Below, piece by piece: positions 1 to 6,534 of a stretch of 9,396 nt of DNA. The stretch's first letter is position 1; every line of letters begins with the position of its first letter. The notes beneath the pieces are model-generated. The model ran no database searches. It was not told the origin of the DNA and was given only the letters and a program-made list of their open reading frames with translations. This stretch comes from Bacteroidetes bacterium UBA7368 (GTDB lineage: Bacteria; Bacteroidota; Rhodothermia; Rhodothermales; UBA10348), in NCBI GenBank assembly GCA_002469915.1, contig DKOG01000187.1:1-9396 (forward strand), read 5' to 3'. A program made the position numbers and the translations under genes.

Positions 1-747
1 TTCGGAGATTTTGCGAATGGTGCCCAGATCATTTTTGATCAATTCCTATCCGCTGCAGAGGAAAAATGGGGCCAGACAAGCAGTCTGACCTTGCTACTGC
101 CGCACGGATTTGAGGGCCAGGGACCGGAGCACTCCTCTGCGCGTCTCGAACGCTTCTTACAGTTGTGTGCTGAGAACAACATGATTGTCTGTTCTTTCTC
201 GACTCCAGCCAACCTGTTTCATGGACTGCGACGCCAGGCGGATAACTCCATTCGGAAGCCGCTCGTCGTTATGTCACCAAAATCCCTGTTGCGGCATCCC
301 GACGTTATTTCAACGCCGGAAGATCTTTATGATGGCCGATTCCAAGAGGTCATTCCTTCTGCTGATGCTTCAGCCGTACGAAAACTCGTCTTTTGCAGCG
401 GCAAAATGTATTACGACGTCAAGCAAGCTGTAGAAGCCGAAGGCAAACAGGACGAAATTGCCGTCACACGCCTCGAGCAGTTCTATCCATTCCCGTCGGC
501 AGAGGTAAAAGCTGAACTGGAACGATTCGGCGCTGCGAAGGAGGTGGTTTGGGTACAGGAAGAGCCTGCCAACATGGGTGCATGGACGTTCGTTCGAGAC
601 TTTTTCGATAACGAACTTGAGACGGCTACCTGCGAAGCCAATCGAATCCGTTACATCGGGCGCACGGCAGCGGCCTCTCCCGCTACCGGATCGGCACAAG
701 TTCACCAGGCTGAACAGACTTCCATTCTGAACGTCGTTACCGGATAA
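1..747 (+). CDS. sucA: 2-oxoglutarate dehydrogenase E1 component, C-terminal part (5' end outside window)
   Basis: This is the thiamine-diphosphate-dependent E1 subunit of the 2-oxoglutarate dehydrogenase complex, which decarboxylates 2-oxoglutarate in the TCA cycle and passes the succinyl group to the E2 lipoyl domain. The reading frame is open from base 1, so only the last 248 residues are visible out of the roughly 900 usual for the family. The sequence starts at FGDFANGAQ and contains LLPHGFEGQGPEHSSARLER, the conserved block of the transketolase-like pyrimidine-binding domain. It continues through the C-terminal 2-oxoglutarate dehydrogenase domain, with RKPLVVMSPKSLLRHP, RLEQFYPFP and WVQEEPANMGAW. 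It stops at TAA 745-747, and the tail (residues about 220-248) is poorly conserved, as is normal. sucB, often the next gene, does not follow: the next gene downstream is rpsU on the other strand. The family call is very secure; nothing can be said about the missing N-terminus. Confidence 0.97.
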   Translation, partial: FGDFANGAQIIFDQFLSAAEEKWGQTSSLTLLLPHGFEGQGPEHSSARLERFLQLCAENNMIVCSFSTPANLFHGLRRQADNSIRKPLVVMSPKSLLRHPDVISTPEDLYDGRFQEVIPSADASAVRKLVFCSGKMYYDVKQAVEAEGKQDEIAVTRLEQFYPFPSAEVKAELERFGAAKEVVWVQEEPANMGAWTFVRDFFDNELETATCEANRIRYIGRTAAASPATGSAQVHQAEQTSILNVVTG

Positions 748-784
748 CCGGGACAGAACCGACGGAATTGTTTAGGGCAAAAGA

Positions 785-815
785 ATGGGGGCGCGTCCAA
801 CGGACGCGCCCCCAT
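785..815. terminator. Strong hairpin between convergent sucA and rpsU, probable bidirectional terminator
   Basis: A perfect 14-bp inverted repeat (785-798 paired with 802-815) has a 3-base AAC loop; its core is GGGGGCGCGTCC and the reverse complement. On the minus strand it is followed by ATTCTTTT, a short T-rich tail that suits termination of rpsU transcripts. On the plus strand it is preceded by AAAAGAAT but followed by CAACCTCTCTG, so it is a less classical terminator for sucA, although the very GC-rich stem could still stop or protect that transcript. The position midway between two convergent genes fits a shared terminator. Confidence 0.8.
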
Positions 816-843
816 CAACCTCTCTGATGAATCAGACCGACAG

Positions 844-866
844 GGATTTAGCAAACGCTAAAATCC
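844..866. repeat. Small inverted repeat in the sucA/rpsU gap
   Basis: GGATTTAGC (844-852) can pair with GCTAAAATCC (857-866), leaving one bulged A at 863 and an AAAC loop. That gives nine base pairs. It lies in the 3' untranslated region of rpsU (minus strand) or of sucA (plus strand). There is no T-run after it on either strand, so I do not call it a terminator. It may be part of a structured 3' end. Confidence 0.4.
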
Positions 867-872
867 ACGTGG

Positions 873-891
873 GAGAGTCGGAACGATTCTC
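873..891 (+). repeat. Small hairpin near the rpsU 3' end, better paired as plus-strand RNA
   Basis: GAGAGTCG (873-880) pairs with CGATTCTC (884-891) around a GAA loop: seven Watson-Crick pairs and one G-U pair when read as plus-strand RNA. Read as minus-strand RNA, the G-U becomes an A-C mismatch, so if the structure matters it is more likely in the sucA-side transcript. This is a weak inference from a short stem. Confidence 0.3.
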
Positions 892-915
892 TAAACTTCT
901 ATAATCGCAGACGCG

Positions 916-1107
916 CTAGTAGCGCGGGCGACGGCGGGAATTACGAGCTGCTTTCTGGCGTGCAAGACGACGCTCTTCTGAAGGCTTCGTATATGCCATG
1001 TTGCCACGGAAAATGCGGAGAATGCGACTACGGTTTACTGAACGCTTAAATCTGCGCAGTGCGCGGTCAATTGACTCGTTATCCCTTACTTTGATACCTA
1101 CTGGCAC
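916..1107 (-). CDS. rpsU: 30S ribosomal protein bS21
   Basis: Small ribosomal subunit protein S21 binds near the 3' end of 16S rRNA, close to the anti-Shine-Dalgarno region, and contributes to initiation. The 63-residue product has the family length and pattern: an N-terminal strand (PVGIKVRDNESID), the helical ALRRFKRSV block, and a very basic tail rich in Arg and Lys ending in RRRPRY. The start is GTG at 1105-1107; no ATG lies in frame upstream close enough to be a better choice, and homologues begin just before the PVGIKV-like strand. An AAGAG stretch about 10 bases upstream is only a weak ribosome-binding site. The gene is transcribed alone, convergent with sucA and divergent from rdgB. 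A near-palindrome, CGCGCTA-G-TAGCGCG (912-926), spans the TAG stop codon. Confidence 0.95.
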   Translation of the reverse strand: MPVGIKVRDNESIDRALRRFKRSVNRSRILRIFRGNMAYTKPSEERRLARQKAARNSRRRPRY

Positions 1108-1129
1108 TTTAGATCACTCTTGGAGAGGT

Positions 1130-1160
1130 TTGAAATTTCTGAACAGACCAGCAATATACT
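1130..1160 (+). promoter_or_regulatory. Possible promoter for the rdgB-led operon
   Basis: TTGAAA (1130-1135) and TATACT (1155-1160) are separated by 19 bp on the plus strand, slightly longer than ideal. They would give a short leader before the preferred rdgB ATG at 1189. The -10 element shares bases with the proposed rpsU -10 element on the other strand, so the two divergent promoters would compete. This is a prediction by eye only. Confidence 0.3.
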
Positions 1161-1182
1161 ACCCAACCATCGTACGAATCAA
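1153..1182 (-). promoter_or_regulatory. Possible promoter for rpsU
   Basis: On the minus strand, TTGATT (complement of 1177-1182) and TATATT (complement of 1153-1158) are 18 bp apart, a fair match to a housekeeping sigma-70-type promoter. The distance to the rpsU GTG is about 45 bp. The match is by eye. If the organism uses a Bacteroidota-type sigma factor, the consensus would differ. Confidence 0.35.
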
Positions 1183-1188
1183 CCTTCC

Positions 1189-1800
1189 ATGCCTTCAGCC
1201 GAACGTCATAACCTGGTTATCTCGACTAGAAACCCCAATAAGGTGCAAGAAATTCAGGCTATTCTGACCGACATCCCTGTAAAACTCATCACATTGGCTG
1301 ATTTTCCAGATGCTCCCGAAGTGATTGAAGACAAAGAAACGCTAGATGAAAATGCGTCCAAGAAAGCTCAAGTCCTGTTTGCACACACAGGAATCGCGAC
1401 AATGGCAGACGATACGGGCCTTGAGGTGATGGCCTTACATGGCGCACCAGGCGTCCATTCGGCACGGTATGCAGGAACGAATCCCACTCAAGCTGACAAC
1501 CGCGCGCACCTAATCGAACAGTTAAAGGGAATAGACGACCGCCGCGCTCAATTTAGAACATCCATTGCCTTTACAACCGCATCCGGTACCTATCTGTTTG
1601 AAGGTATTTGTAAAGGGCGGATCCTCTCGAAAGAACGAGGAGATGGCGGCTTCGGGTATGACTCTCTCTTTGTACCTGACGGGTTCGAAGACTCTTTTGC
1701 CGAAATGAATGCAGAAGACAAGAATGCTATCTCTCACCGGGGAAGGGCACTCAAACGATTTGCTTCCTACCTCACTGGCCTTTTGGCTTCAAACGAATGA
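1189..1800 (+). CDS. rdgB: XTP/dITP diphosphatase (non-canonical purine NTP pyrophosphatase, HAM1/RdgB family)
   Basis: This enzyme hydrolyses XTP, dITP and ITP to the monophosphate and pyrophosphate, keeping deaminated purines out of DNA and RNA in the cytoplasm. The family motifs are all visible: STRNPNK at residues 12-18 (nucleotide/phosphate binding), ADDTGLEV at 73-80 with the metal and catalytic aspartates D74/D75, PGVHSARYAG at 87-96, then GDGGFGYDSLF and SHRGRAL near the C-terminus. The start at ATG 1189 gives 203 residues, the usual size, with the first strand (NLVIST) a few residues in. The frame stays open upstream to a TTG at 1120, but those 23 residues are unlike the family and would cover the proposed promoter. 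The stop codon overlaps the dtd start by 4 bp (ATGA), so the two are surely co-transcribed and probably translationally coupled. There is no Shine-Dalgarno box before 1189. Confidence 0.95.
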   Translation: MPSAERHNLVISTRNPNKVQEIQAILTDIPVKLITLADFPDAPEVIEDKETLDENASKKAQVLFAHTGIATMADDTGLEVMALHGAPGVHSARYAGTNPTQADNRAHLIEQLKGIDDRRAQFRTSIAFTTASGTYLFEGICKGRILSKERGDGGFGYDSLFVPDGFEDSFAEMNAEDKNAISHRGRALKRFASYLTGLLASNE

Positions 1801-2246
1801 AAGTACTCATCCAACGAGTAAAGAGAGCTCAAGTCACGGTGGATGGCCGCTCCACGGGCTCTATAAAAGAAGGTCTGCTCATTCTGCTCGGCGTGCACAC
1901 AACGGATACGAGCTCGCTCATCCCTTGGCTTGTTGGAAAGTGTGTACATCTTAGAATTTTTCCGGATGATGCCGGGAAAATGAATCGATCGGTCCTCGAT
2001 CACGGAGGCGATATTTTGGTGGTTTCACAATTCACGCTGTATGGAAACGCTGCAAAAGGAAACCGCCCCTCATTCATCGAATCCGCTCGACCCGAGCTGG
2101 CTGAACCGCTGTACGAATCCTTCTGCGAACAATGTGCTGACCTTCTTGGAAAACCCATTCAAACTGGCGAGTTCGGCGCTATGATGGACGTAGAACTGCT
2201 CAACTGGGGACCCGTCACATTGGATATAGAAAAACGGAACTCCTAA
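1797..2246 (+). CDS. dtd: D-aminoacyl-tRNA deacylase
   Basis: DTD removes D-amino acids (and glycine from mischarged tRNA-Ala in many bacteria) by hydrolysing the ester bond to tRNA; it works as a cytoplasmic homodimer. The 149-residue protein has the family's usual length and both signature motifs: SQFTLYG at 77-83 (SQxTLY, active-site region) and NWGPVT at 136-141 (NxGPxT, which carries the Gly-cisPro pair that inspects the substrate across the dimer interface). The N-terminus MKVLIQRV and the MNRSV block at 62-66 also match. The start ATG overlaps the end of rdgB by 4 bp, with no ribosome-binding site of its own, so translation likely depends on reinitiation. The gene is intact and the call is secure. 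Confidence 0.96.
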   Translation: MKVLIQRVKRAQVTVDGRSTGSIKEGLLILLGVHTTDTSSLIPWLVGKCVHLRIFPDDAGKMNRSVLDHGGDILVVSQFTLYGNAAKGNRPSFIESARPELAEPLYESFCEQCADLLGKPIQTGEFGAMMDVELLNWGPVTLDIEKRNS

Positions 2247-2290
2247 TCATTCAACGCCGTTTTGACAGACCTACAAAAATTGGCATTCTC

Positions 2291-3949
2291 ATGAAAATGC
2301 GCCTTCTACTTCTTACCGTTTTTGTTTTTCTAATTGGCTGCGACGCACCTGTAGTGGACGAAGACTCCTACATCCTTTCCGATGCTGTCATTTACACCAT
2401 GGACGAAGATATACCTGAAGCGGAAGCGATGGCAGTTATCGACGGCAAGGTCGTTATGGTAGGCCACGCTGACGACGTTACTGAATCCTATCCAGACCTG
2501 CGAGTACTTAGCGCTAGCGGAAAAACGATCCTTCCTGGATTCACCGACGGACATGGACACTTCATGGGGCTTGGCATGGAAAAACTCCAGGTCGACCTAC
2601 GAGGTACCCATTCAATAGAAGAAGTCATTCAACGAATGAAAGACTTCTCTGGAGACATAGAGAAAGGTGCGTGGATCCTAGGACGCGGTTGGAATCAGGT
2701 TTTGTGGCCAGATCGCGAATTTCCCACCCGATATGATCTGGACATGCACTTTCCGGATAACCCTGTCTGGTTGAGGCGGGTTGATGGGCATGCGGGCTGG
2801 GCAAATACGGCCGCCATGGAATTAGCAGGAATCGATTCCATCCGCACTATGGAAGACCCGCAGGGAGGAACCGTGTTGCGCGATGCAATGGGTGAGCCTA
2901 CCGGAATATTCGTAGATGCTACCATGGGAACGATCTCCAGTCTCACCCCTGATTTTACTGATGAGGATCTAGATCGCGCTTTGCAACTAGCCCTTGAAGA
3001 AGCTGCTGAGATGGGGCTTACCGGCATCCATGACGCTGGTGTTGGCATGAACACCATTGAGCGCTATAAGAAATTTATTGATGAAGACCGCTTTACCGTC
3101 CGAATGTATGCGATGGTAGGGGGAACGGGTGCCACATTCGATGCGCTCTGTAATAACCACATTTTAGACTACGGTGACCACTTAACGGTTCGCTCGGTTA
3201 AACTCTACTTAGATGGGGCACTCGGAAGCAGGGGTGCGGCTCTCCTAAATGAATACACCGATGACCCAGGCAACAAAGGTCTCATCCGGACTTCAGTCGA
3301 AGATTTCAACGGAGTAGTAAAGCGAGCTCTAGACTGTGGCTACCAAATTAACACGCACGCGATTGGCGATAGAGCCAATCGCGTATTACTCGAAGGATAC
3401 GAGGCAGCTGGGGCCACACCAGCAGGCCGTCATCGTGATGAACACACCCAGATCGTTGCTCTTGAGGACATACCCCGATTCCAGAAACTCGGTATCATTG
3501 CCTCCATGCAACCAACACACGCTACGAGCGATCTAAACATGGCCGAAGACCGTCTAGGTCCGCATCGGATTAAAGGAGGATATGCCTGGCGAACGCTCAA
3601 GGATGCTGGTATTCCGCTTGCATTCGGATCTGACTTCCCTGTTGAAAAATCAAACCCATTAGATGGCTTTTTTGCTTCGGTCACCAGACAAACCCAAGAC
3701 TTACTGCCTGAAGGTGGATGGTATCCTGAAGAACGTCTCACTCGAGAAGAAACGTTAGCTGCATTTACCAAGGACAACGCGTTCGCCGCGTTTCAGGAAA
3801 ACCAACTCGGCTCTCTTTCTCCTGGGAAATATGCCGATTTTGTGGTGTTATCATCAGACATTATGACTATCCCCTCTCCTCAGATCCTCGAGGCCACCGT
3901 CGTAGCCACATTCGTGGGTGGGGAAATGATCTATGGCTCACTCAATTAA
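2291..3949 (+). CDS. Lipoprotein amidohydrolase, family 3 (YtcJ-like metal-dependent hydrolase)
   Basis: The product is a 552-residue metal-dependent hydrolase of the amidohydrolase superfamily, YtcJ-like branch; the substrate cannot be read from the sequence. It starts with a lipoprotein signal: MKMR, a hydrophobic stretch, then the lipobox LIGC with Cys17 as the lipid-carrying residue. It is therefore exported and membrane-anchored. Acidic residues follow the cysteine (D18, then DED at 23-25). The catalytic features are a first metal motif HGH (H88, H90) in ILPGFTDGHGH, K304 in VKLYLDG (candidate carboxylated lysine), H356 in HAIGDRANR, H385 in DEHTQ, and D448 in FGSDFPVE. The C-terminal GSLSPGKYADFVVL returns to the small beta-sandwich domain. 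The start is the ATG at 2291, 44 bp after dtd; a second ATG (2297) is also possible. The 3' end overlaps moaA by 17 bp. Relatives are usually annotated only as amidohydrolase, so I give no gene symbol. Confidence 0.9.
   Translation: MKMRLLLLTVFVFLIGCDAPVVDEDSYILSDAVIYTMDEDIPEAEAMAVIDGKVVMVGHADDVTESYPDLRVLSASGKTILPGFTDGHGHFMGLGMEKLQVDLRGTHSIEEVIQRMKDFSGDIEKGAWILGRGWNQVLWPDREFPTRYDLDMHFPDNPVWLRRVDGHAGWANTAAMELAGIDSIRTMEDPQGGTVLRDAMGEPTGIFVDATMGTISSLTPDFTDEDLDRALQLALEEAAEMGLTGIHDAGVGMNTIERYKKFIDEDRFTVRMYAMVGGTGATFDALCNNHILDYGDHLTVRSVKLYLDGALGSRGAALLNEYTDDPGNKGLIRTSVEDFNGVVKRALDCGYQINTHAIGDRANRVLLEGYEAAGATPAGRHRDEHTQIVALEDIPRFQKLGIIASMQPTHATSDLNMAEDRLGPHRIKGGYAWRTLKDAGIPLAFGSDFPVEKSNPLDGFFASVTRQTQDLLPEGGWYPEERLTREETLAAFTKDNAFAAFQENQLGSLSPGKYADFVVLSSDIMTIPSPQILEATVVATFVGGEMIYGSLN
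3357..3384. repeat. Perfect 11-bp inverted repeat inside the amidohydrolase gene
   Basis: ACGCGATTGGC (3357-3367) is exactly complementary to GCCAATCGCGT (3374-3384), with a GATAGA loop. It lies over the codons for the conserved HAIGDRANR metal-binding motif. The family needs these amino acids, so the symmetry may be a by-product of codon choice; it is recorded because the stem is long and perfect. Confidence 0.4.
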
Positions 3950-4955
3950 GCCTGTGCTTCCAAAAACATCTCCCATACTGACCGATACGTTTGGTAGACA
4001 ACACAGCTACCTTAGAATCTCGTTAACGGAGCGTTGCAACCTGCGCTGCACGTATTGCATGCCGGCCGAAGGCGTAGACCTCAAGCCACGTAACCACCTG
4101 CTAACGTACGAGGAGATCGTTCGGATTTCTGAAATGTTCGCTAGCCTCGGCGTCACCAAAATTCGCCTGACGGGTGGTGAACCGCTAATTCGAAAAGACA
4201 TTGAGCTCCTTTCGGCTAGACTCGCTGGACTACCGGGCATTGAATCATTGGCCATCACAACCAATGGACTTCTGCTAGCTAGAAAGCTACGCGGACTCAA
4301 GTTAGCCGGTGTGGACACGTTCAACATCTCGCTGGACACTTTGAAAAGGGATCGATTCAAAGAAATCACCAGACGGGATGAACTCGACACCGTGCTAGAC
4401 TCCATTCAACTGGCTATTGATGCGGGATACGATCCAGTCAAAATCAATGCGGTGATCATTCGGGGATTCAACGACGATGAACTTGTCGACTTCGTAGAAA
4501 TGACCCGAAATATGCCCGTCGAAATTCGTTTTATTGAATACATGCCGTTCGATGGAAATGCTTGGAGCGACACCAAATTCCTGCCCTACACGGACATGCT
4601 ATCTACCATTCAGAAGGATTATCCCTCGTTTGAACGACTAGCAGACGGTCCTCATGAAACCTCGAAAACCTGGCATATCCCAGGATTTCGTGGTCGCATT
4701 GGCTTTATCACCTCCATGAGTGAGCATTTTTGCTCAGGATGTAATCGAATCCGAATTACTGCCGACGGCCAATTCAAGGTATGCCTATTCGGCGCAATGG
4801 AAATCAACCTTCGGGATATGATGCGCGCAGGTGCCTCAGACGAAGAATTACAAGCGGCCATCAAGGGAGCGATAAGCAGAAAGAAGGCCTCACACGATGG
4901 GATGTACGAAATAGCAAAGTCCGACAATCGCCCCATGATTCTGATTGGTGGTTAA
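3933..4955 (+). CDS. moaA: GTP 3',8-cyclase MoaA (radical SAM)
   Basis: MoaA is a radical S-adenosylmethionine enzyme that cyclises GTP to 3',8-cyclo-7,8-dihydro-GTP, the first reaction of molybdenum cofactor synthesis, in the cytoplasm. Both iron-sulfur cluster sites are visible: C35-x3-C39-x2-C42 (CNLRCTYC) for the SAM-binding cluster, and C267-x2-C270-x13-C284 for the GTP-binding cluster. LTGGEPLIR, the SAM-contacting GGE motif, lies between. Arginines after C270 (CNRIR) fit the GTP site. The protein ends in Gly-Gly, the C-terminal tail known to be essential in this family. The length of 340 residues is normal. The ATG at 3933 lies inside the end of the amidohydrolase gene (17-bp overlap) and is preceded by GGTGGGGAA about 9 bases upstream, one of the better ribosome-binding sites here. 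The partner gene moaC follows after 83 bp. Confidence 0.97.
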   Translation: MAHSIKPVLPKTSPILTDTFGRQHSYLRISLTERCNLRCTYCMPAEGVDLKPRNHLLTYEEIVRISEMFASLGVTKIRLTGGEPLIRKDIELLSARLAGLPGIESLAITTNGLLLARKLRGLKLAGVDTFNISLDTLKRDRFKEITRRDELDTVLDSIQLAIDAGYDPVKINAVIIRGFNDDELVDFVEMTRNMPVEIRFIEYMPFDGNAWSDTKFLPYTDMLSTIQKDYPSFERLADGPHETSKTWHIPGFRGRIGFITSMSEHFCSGCNRIRITADGQFKVCLFGAMEINLRDMMRAGASDEELQAAIKGAISRKKASHDGMYEIAKSDNRPMILIGG

Positions 4956-4964
4956 CTCATCTCA

Positions 4965-4996
4965 GTTTGAACCGCTTGTGGTTTGAATCGTTTGCA
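4965..4996 (+). repeat. Two imperfect tandem 16-bp repeats between moaA and moaC
   Basis: GTTTGAACCGCTTGTG (4965-4980) is followed directly by GTTTGAATCGTTTGCA (4981-4996). Twelve of 16 positions match and the four differences are all transitions. They lie in the 83-bp noncoding gap just after the moaA stop. They could be a protein-binding site, part of a promoter (each contains TTTG, the Bacteroidota -33 core), or chance. I see no good -10/-7 element downstream and no Shine-Dalgarno box before moaC. Confidence 0.35.
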
Positions 4997-5038
4997 CCCA
5001 CTACTATCCGAATCCCGTTTCATTTCCCCGTTTATTGC

Positions 5039-5524
5039 ATGTCTTCATTCACTCACGTACATCCTGACGGCGGCGTTCACATGGTGGACGTTTCCAGAAA
5101 ACCCGATACCGTTAGAACGGCCGTTGCGGTCGGGCGAGTCATGTTGGGCGAAACGGCGTTTCAAGCAGTCAAAGAAAATTCCATCCAGAAAGGCGATGTG
5201 CTTTCAATTTCCCAGATTGCAGGGATTATGGGTGCCAAACAGACTTCCCGCTTGATTCCTCTTTGCCATGACGTTCAGGTCTCAGGAATTGACGTGGATC
5301 TTTCGTTGCTAGAAACAGACCATGCCATAGAGATCAGGGGCTTTGCGAAAAGCATTGGTCCAACGGGTGTCGAGATGGAAGCACTAACCGCTGTATCGAT
5401 CGCTGCACTAACGGTTTACGACATGTGTAAAGCGATCTCAAAAGACATTAGAATTGAACAAATTCACTTGCTAGCCAAAACGGGCGGCGCGAGTGGAGAC
5501 TATCGGAAACAAGAGGCTGAATAA
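5039..5524 (+). CDS. moaC: Cyclic pyranopterin monophosphate synthase MoaC
   Basis: MoaC converts the MoaA product, 3',8-cyclo-7,8-dihydro-GTP, to cyclic pyranopterin monophosphate with release of pyrophosphate; it is a cytoplasmic hexamer. The chosen ATG at 5039 gives 161 residues, the same length as the E. coli enzyme, and the known key residues then fall at the same numbers: K51 (QKGDVLS), H77 (LCHDVQ), E112 and E114 (GVEMEAL), D128 and K131 (YDMCKA). The frame is open much further upstream (to 4781, inside moaA), but that extension is out of frame with moaA and unlike the family. One small departure is GGASGD near the C-terminus, where GGKSGD is common. The stop is 2 bp before floA. The call is very secure. 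Confidence 0.97.
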   Translation: MSSFTHVHPDGGVHMVDVSRKPDTVRTAVAVGRVMLGETAFQAVKENSIQKGDVLSISQIAGIMGAKQTSRLIPLCHDVQVSGIDVDLSLLETDHAIEIRGFAKSIGPTGVEMEALTAVSIAALTVYDMCKAISKDIRIEQIHLLAKTGGASGDYRKQEAE

Positions 5525-5526
5525 CT

Positions 5527-6513
5527 ATGGACGCATTTTTGACCACGTCGGGCGTATTGGCGATTGGCATCATTTTGATGGCGCTGATCATCTTTCTGTA
5601 CTTCATTCCAGTCGGCCTTTGGGTAACGGCGTTTTTCTCCGGAGTTAAGATCAAGCTCGTGCGGGATCTTATGGGAATGAGACTGCGAAAAGTGCCTCCG
5701 GTAGCCATAGTGAGACCTCTGATTACCTCTCATAAGGCAGGAATCTATCTAGATGCCTCTCAATTGGAAGCCCACTTTTTGGCGGGTGGACAAGTTCAAA
5801 AGGTCGTTAATGCCTTAATTTCGGCAGATAAGGCTAACATTGATCTGAATTTTGAACGCGCCACGGCTATTGACCTTGCGGGTCGAGATGTATTTGAAGC
5901 CGTTCAAGTCTCGGTCAACCCAAAAGTGATTGAAACACCGCCGGTTTCCGCTGTGGCCAAAGACGGAATCCAGGTACGAGCTATTGCTCGCGTTACGGTT
6001 CGGGCCAACATTGAACGCTTGGTGGGTGGAGCCGGAGAAGAGACCATCATTGCTCGTGTTGGCGAGGGGATTGTTTCAACAATTGGTTCTTCCGCGACGC
6101 ACAAGGCGGTTCTCGAAAACCCAGATTCTATTTCAAAAGTAGTATTGGCTAAGGGTCTTGACTCCGGTACCGCATTTGAAATCTTATCTATTGATATTGC
6201 CGATGTAGATGTAGGCGAAAACATCGGTGCGAAACTGCAAACGGATCAGGCGGATGCGGATCTGAAGATTGCCCGGGCCAAAGCTGAAGAGCGCCGCGCA
6301 GCAGCTGTCGCCATGGAGCAGGAAATGAAAGCAGTAGTTCAAGAGCAGCGAGCCAAAGTCGTTGCAGCCGAAGCAGAAGTCCCGCTTGCGATGGCCGACG
6401 CATTCAGAAATGGTCGTCTAGGTGTGATGGACTATTACAACATGCAAAACGTAGAAGCAGACACGCAGATGAGACGCTCCATCGGGGGTCCGGACGAAAC
6501 GAAAAAAGACTAG
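5527..6513 (+). CDS. floA: Flotillin-like protein FloA
   Basis: FloA is a bacterial flotillin (SPFH-like) membrane scaffold that forms clusters in the cytoplasmic membrane and affects membrane fluidity and the assembly of membrane complexes, as studied in Bacillus subtilis. The 328-residue protein has the family length. It shows a hydrophobic N-terminal segment at about residues 9-37, then the conserved block [18 protein letters not shown], the PHB/SPFH-type domain to about 230, and an Ala/Glu/Lys-rich coiled-coil at about 235-290 with the AEAEV repeat typical of flotillins. It ends in a short polar tail. The ATG lies 2 bp after the moaC stop; AGAGG about 11 bases upstream may act as a weak ribosome-binding site. 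No NfeD-type protease-like gene, the usual flotillin partner, is seen in this window. The gene converges on the CNNM gene with a 21-bp gap. Confidence 0.95.
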   Translation: MDAFLTTSGVLAIGIILMALIIFLYFIPVGLWVTAFFSGVKIKLVRDLMGMRLRKVPPVAIVRPLITSHKAGIYLDASQLEAHFLAGGQVQKVVNALISADKANIDLNFERATAIDLAGRDVFEAVQVSVNPKVIETPPVSAVAKDGIQVRAIARVTVRANIERLVGGAGEETIIARVGEGIVSTIGSSATHKAVLENPDSISKVVLAKGLDSGTAFEILSIDIADVDVGENIGAKLQTDQADADLKIARAKAEERRAAAVAMEQEMKAVVQEQRAKVVAAEAEVPLAMADAFRNGRLGVMDYYNMQNVEADTQMRRSIGGPDETKKD

Positions 6514-6534
6514 TCTAATTCAGCAGGTAGAAAA

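Noticed and set aside
370..705. Minus-strand open frame opposite sucA (111 codons)
   Set aside because: It lies wholly within strongly conserved SucA coding sequence and its translation shows no recognisable domain.
1120..1188. Upstream extension of rdgB from a TTG codon
   Set aside because: The 23 extra residues do not resemble the family N-terminus and would overlay the proposed promoter; ATG 1189 places the nucleotide-binding strand at the usual distance from the start.
2260..2290. TTGACA before the amidohydrolase start, as a possible internal promoter
   Set aside because: The -35-like box is good, but at 16-18 bp spacing there is no convincing -10 element (ATTCTC), so an internal promoter is not supported.
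2695..3057. Minus-strand open frame opposite the amidohydrolase (120 codons)
   Set aside because: The Ser/Arg/Pro-rich translation is typical of antisense reading of a real gene; no start signal or domain supports it.
4781..5038. Upstream open frame in front of moaC, overlapping the end of moaA
   Set aside because: The residues read like an out-of-frame shadow of moaA, and the ATG at 5039 puts all key MoaC residues at the same numbers as in E. coli.
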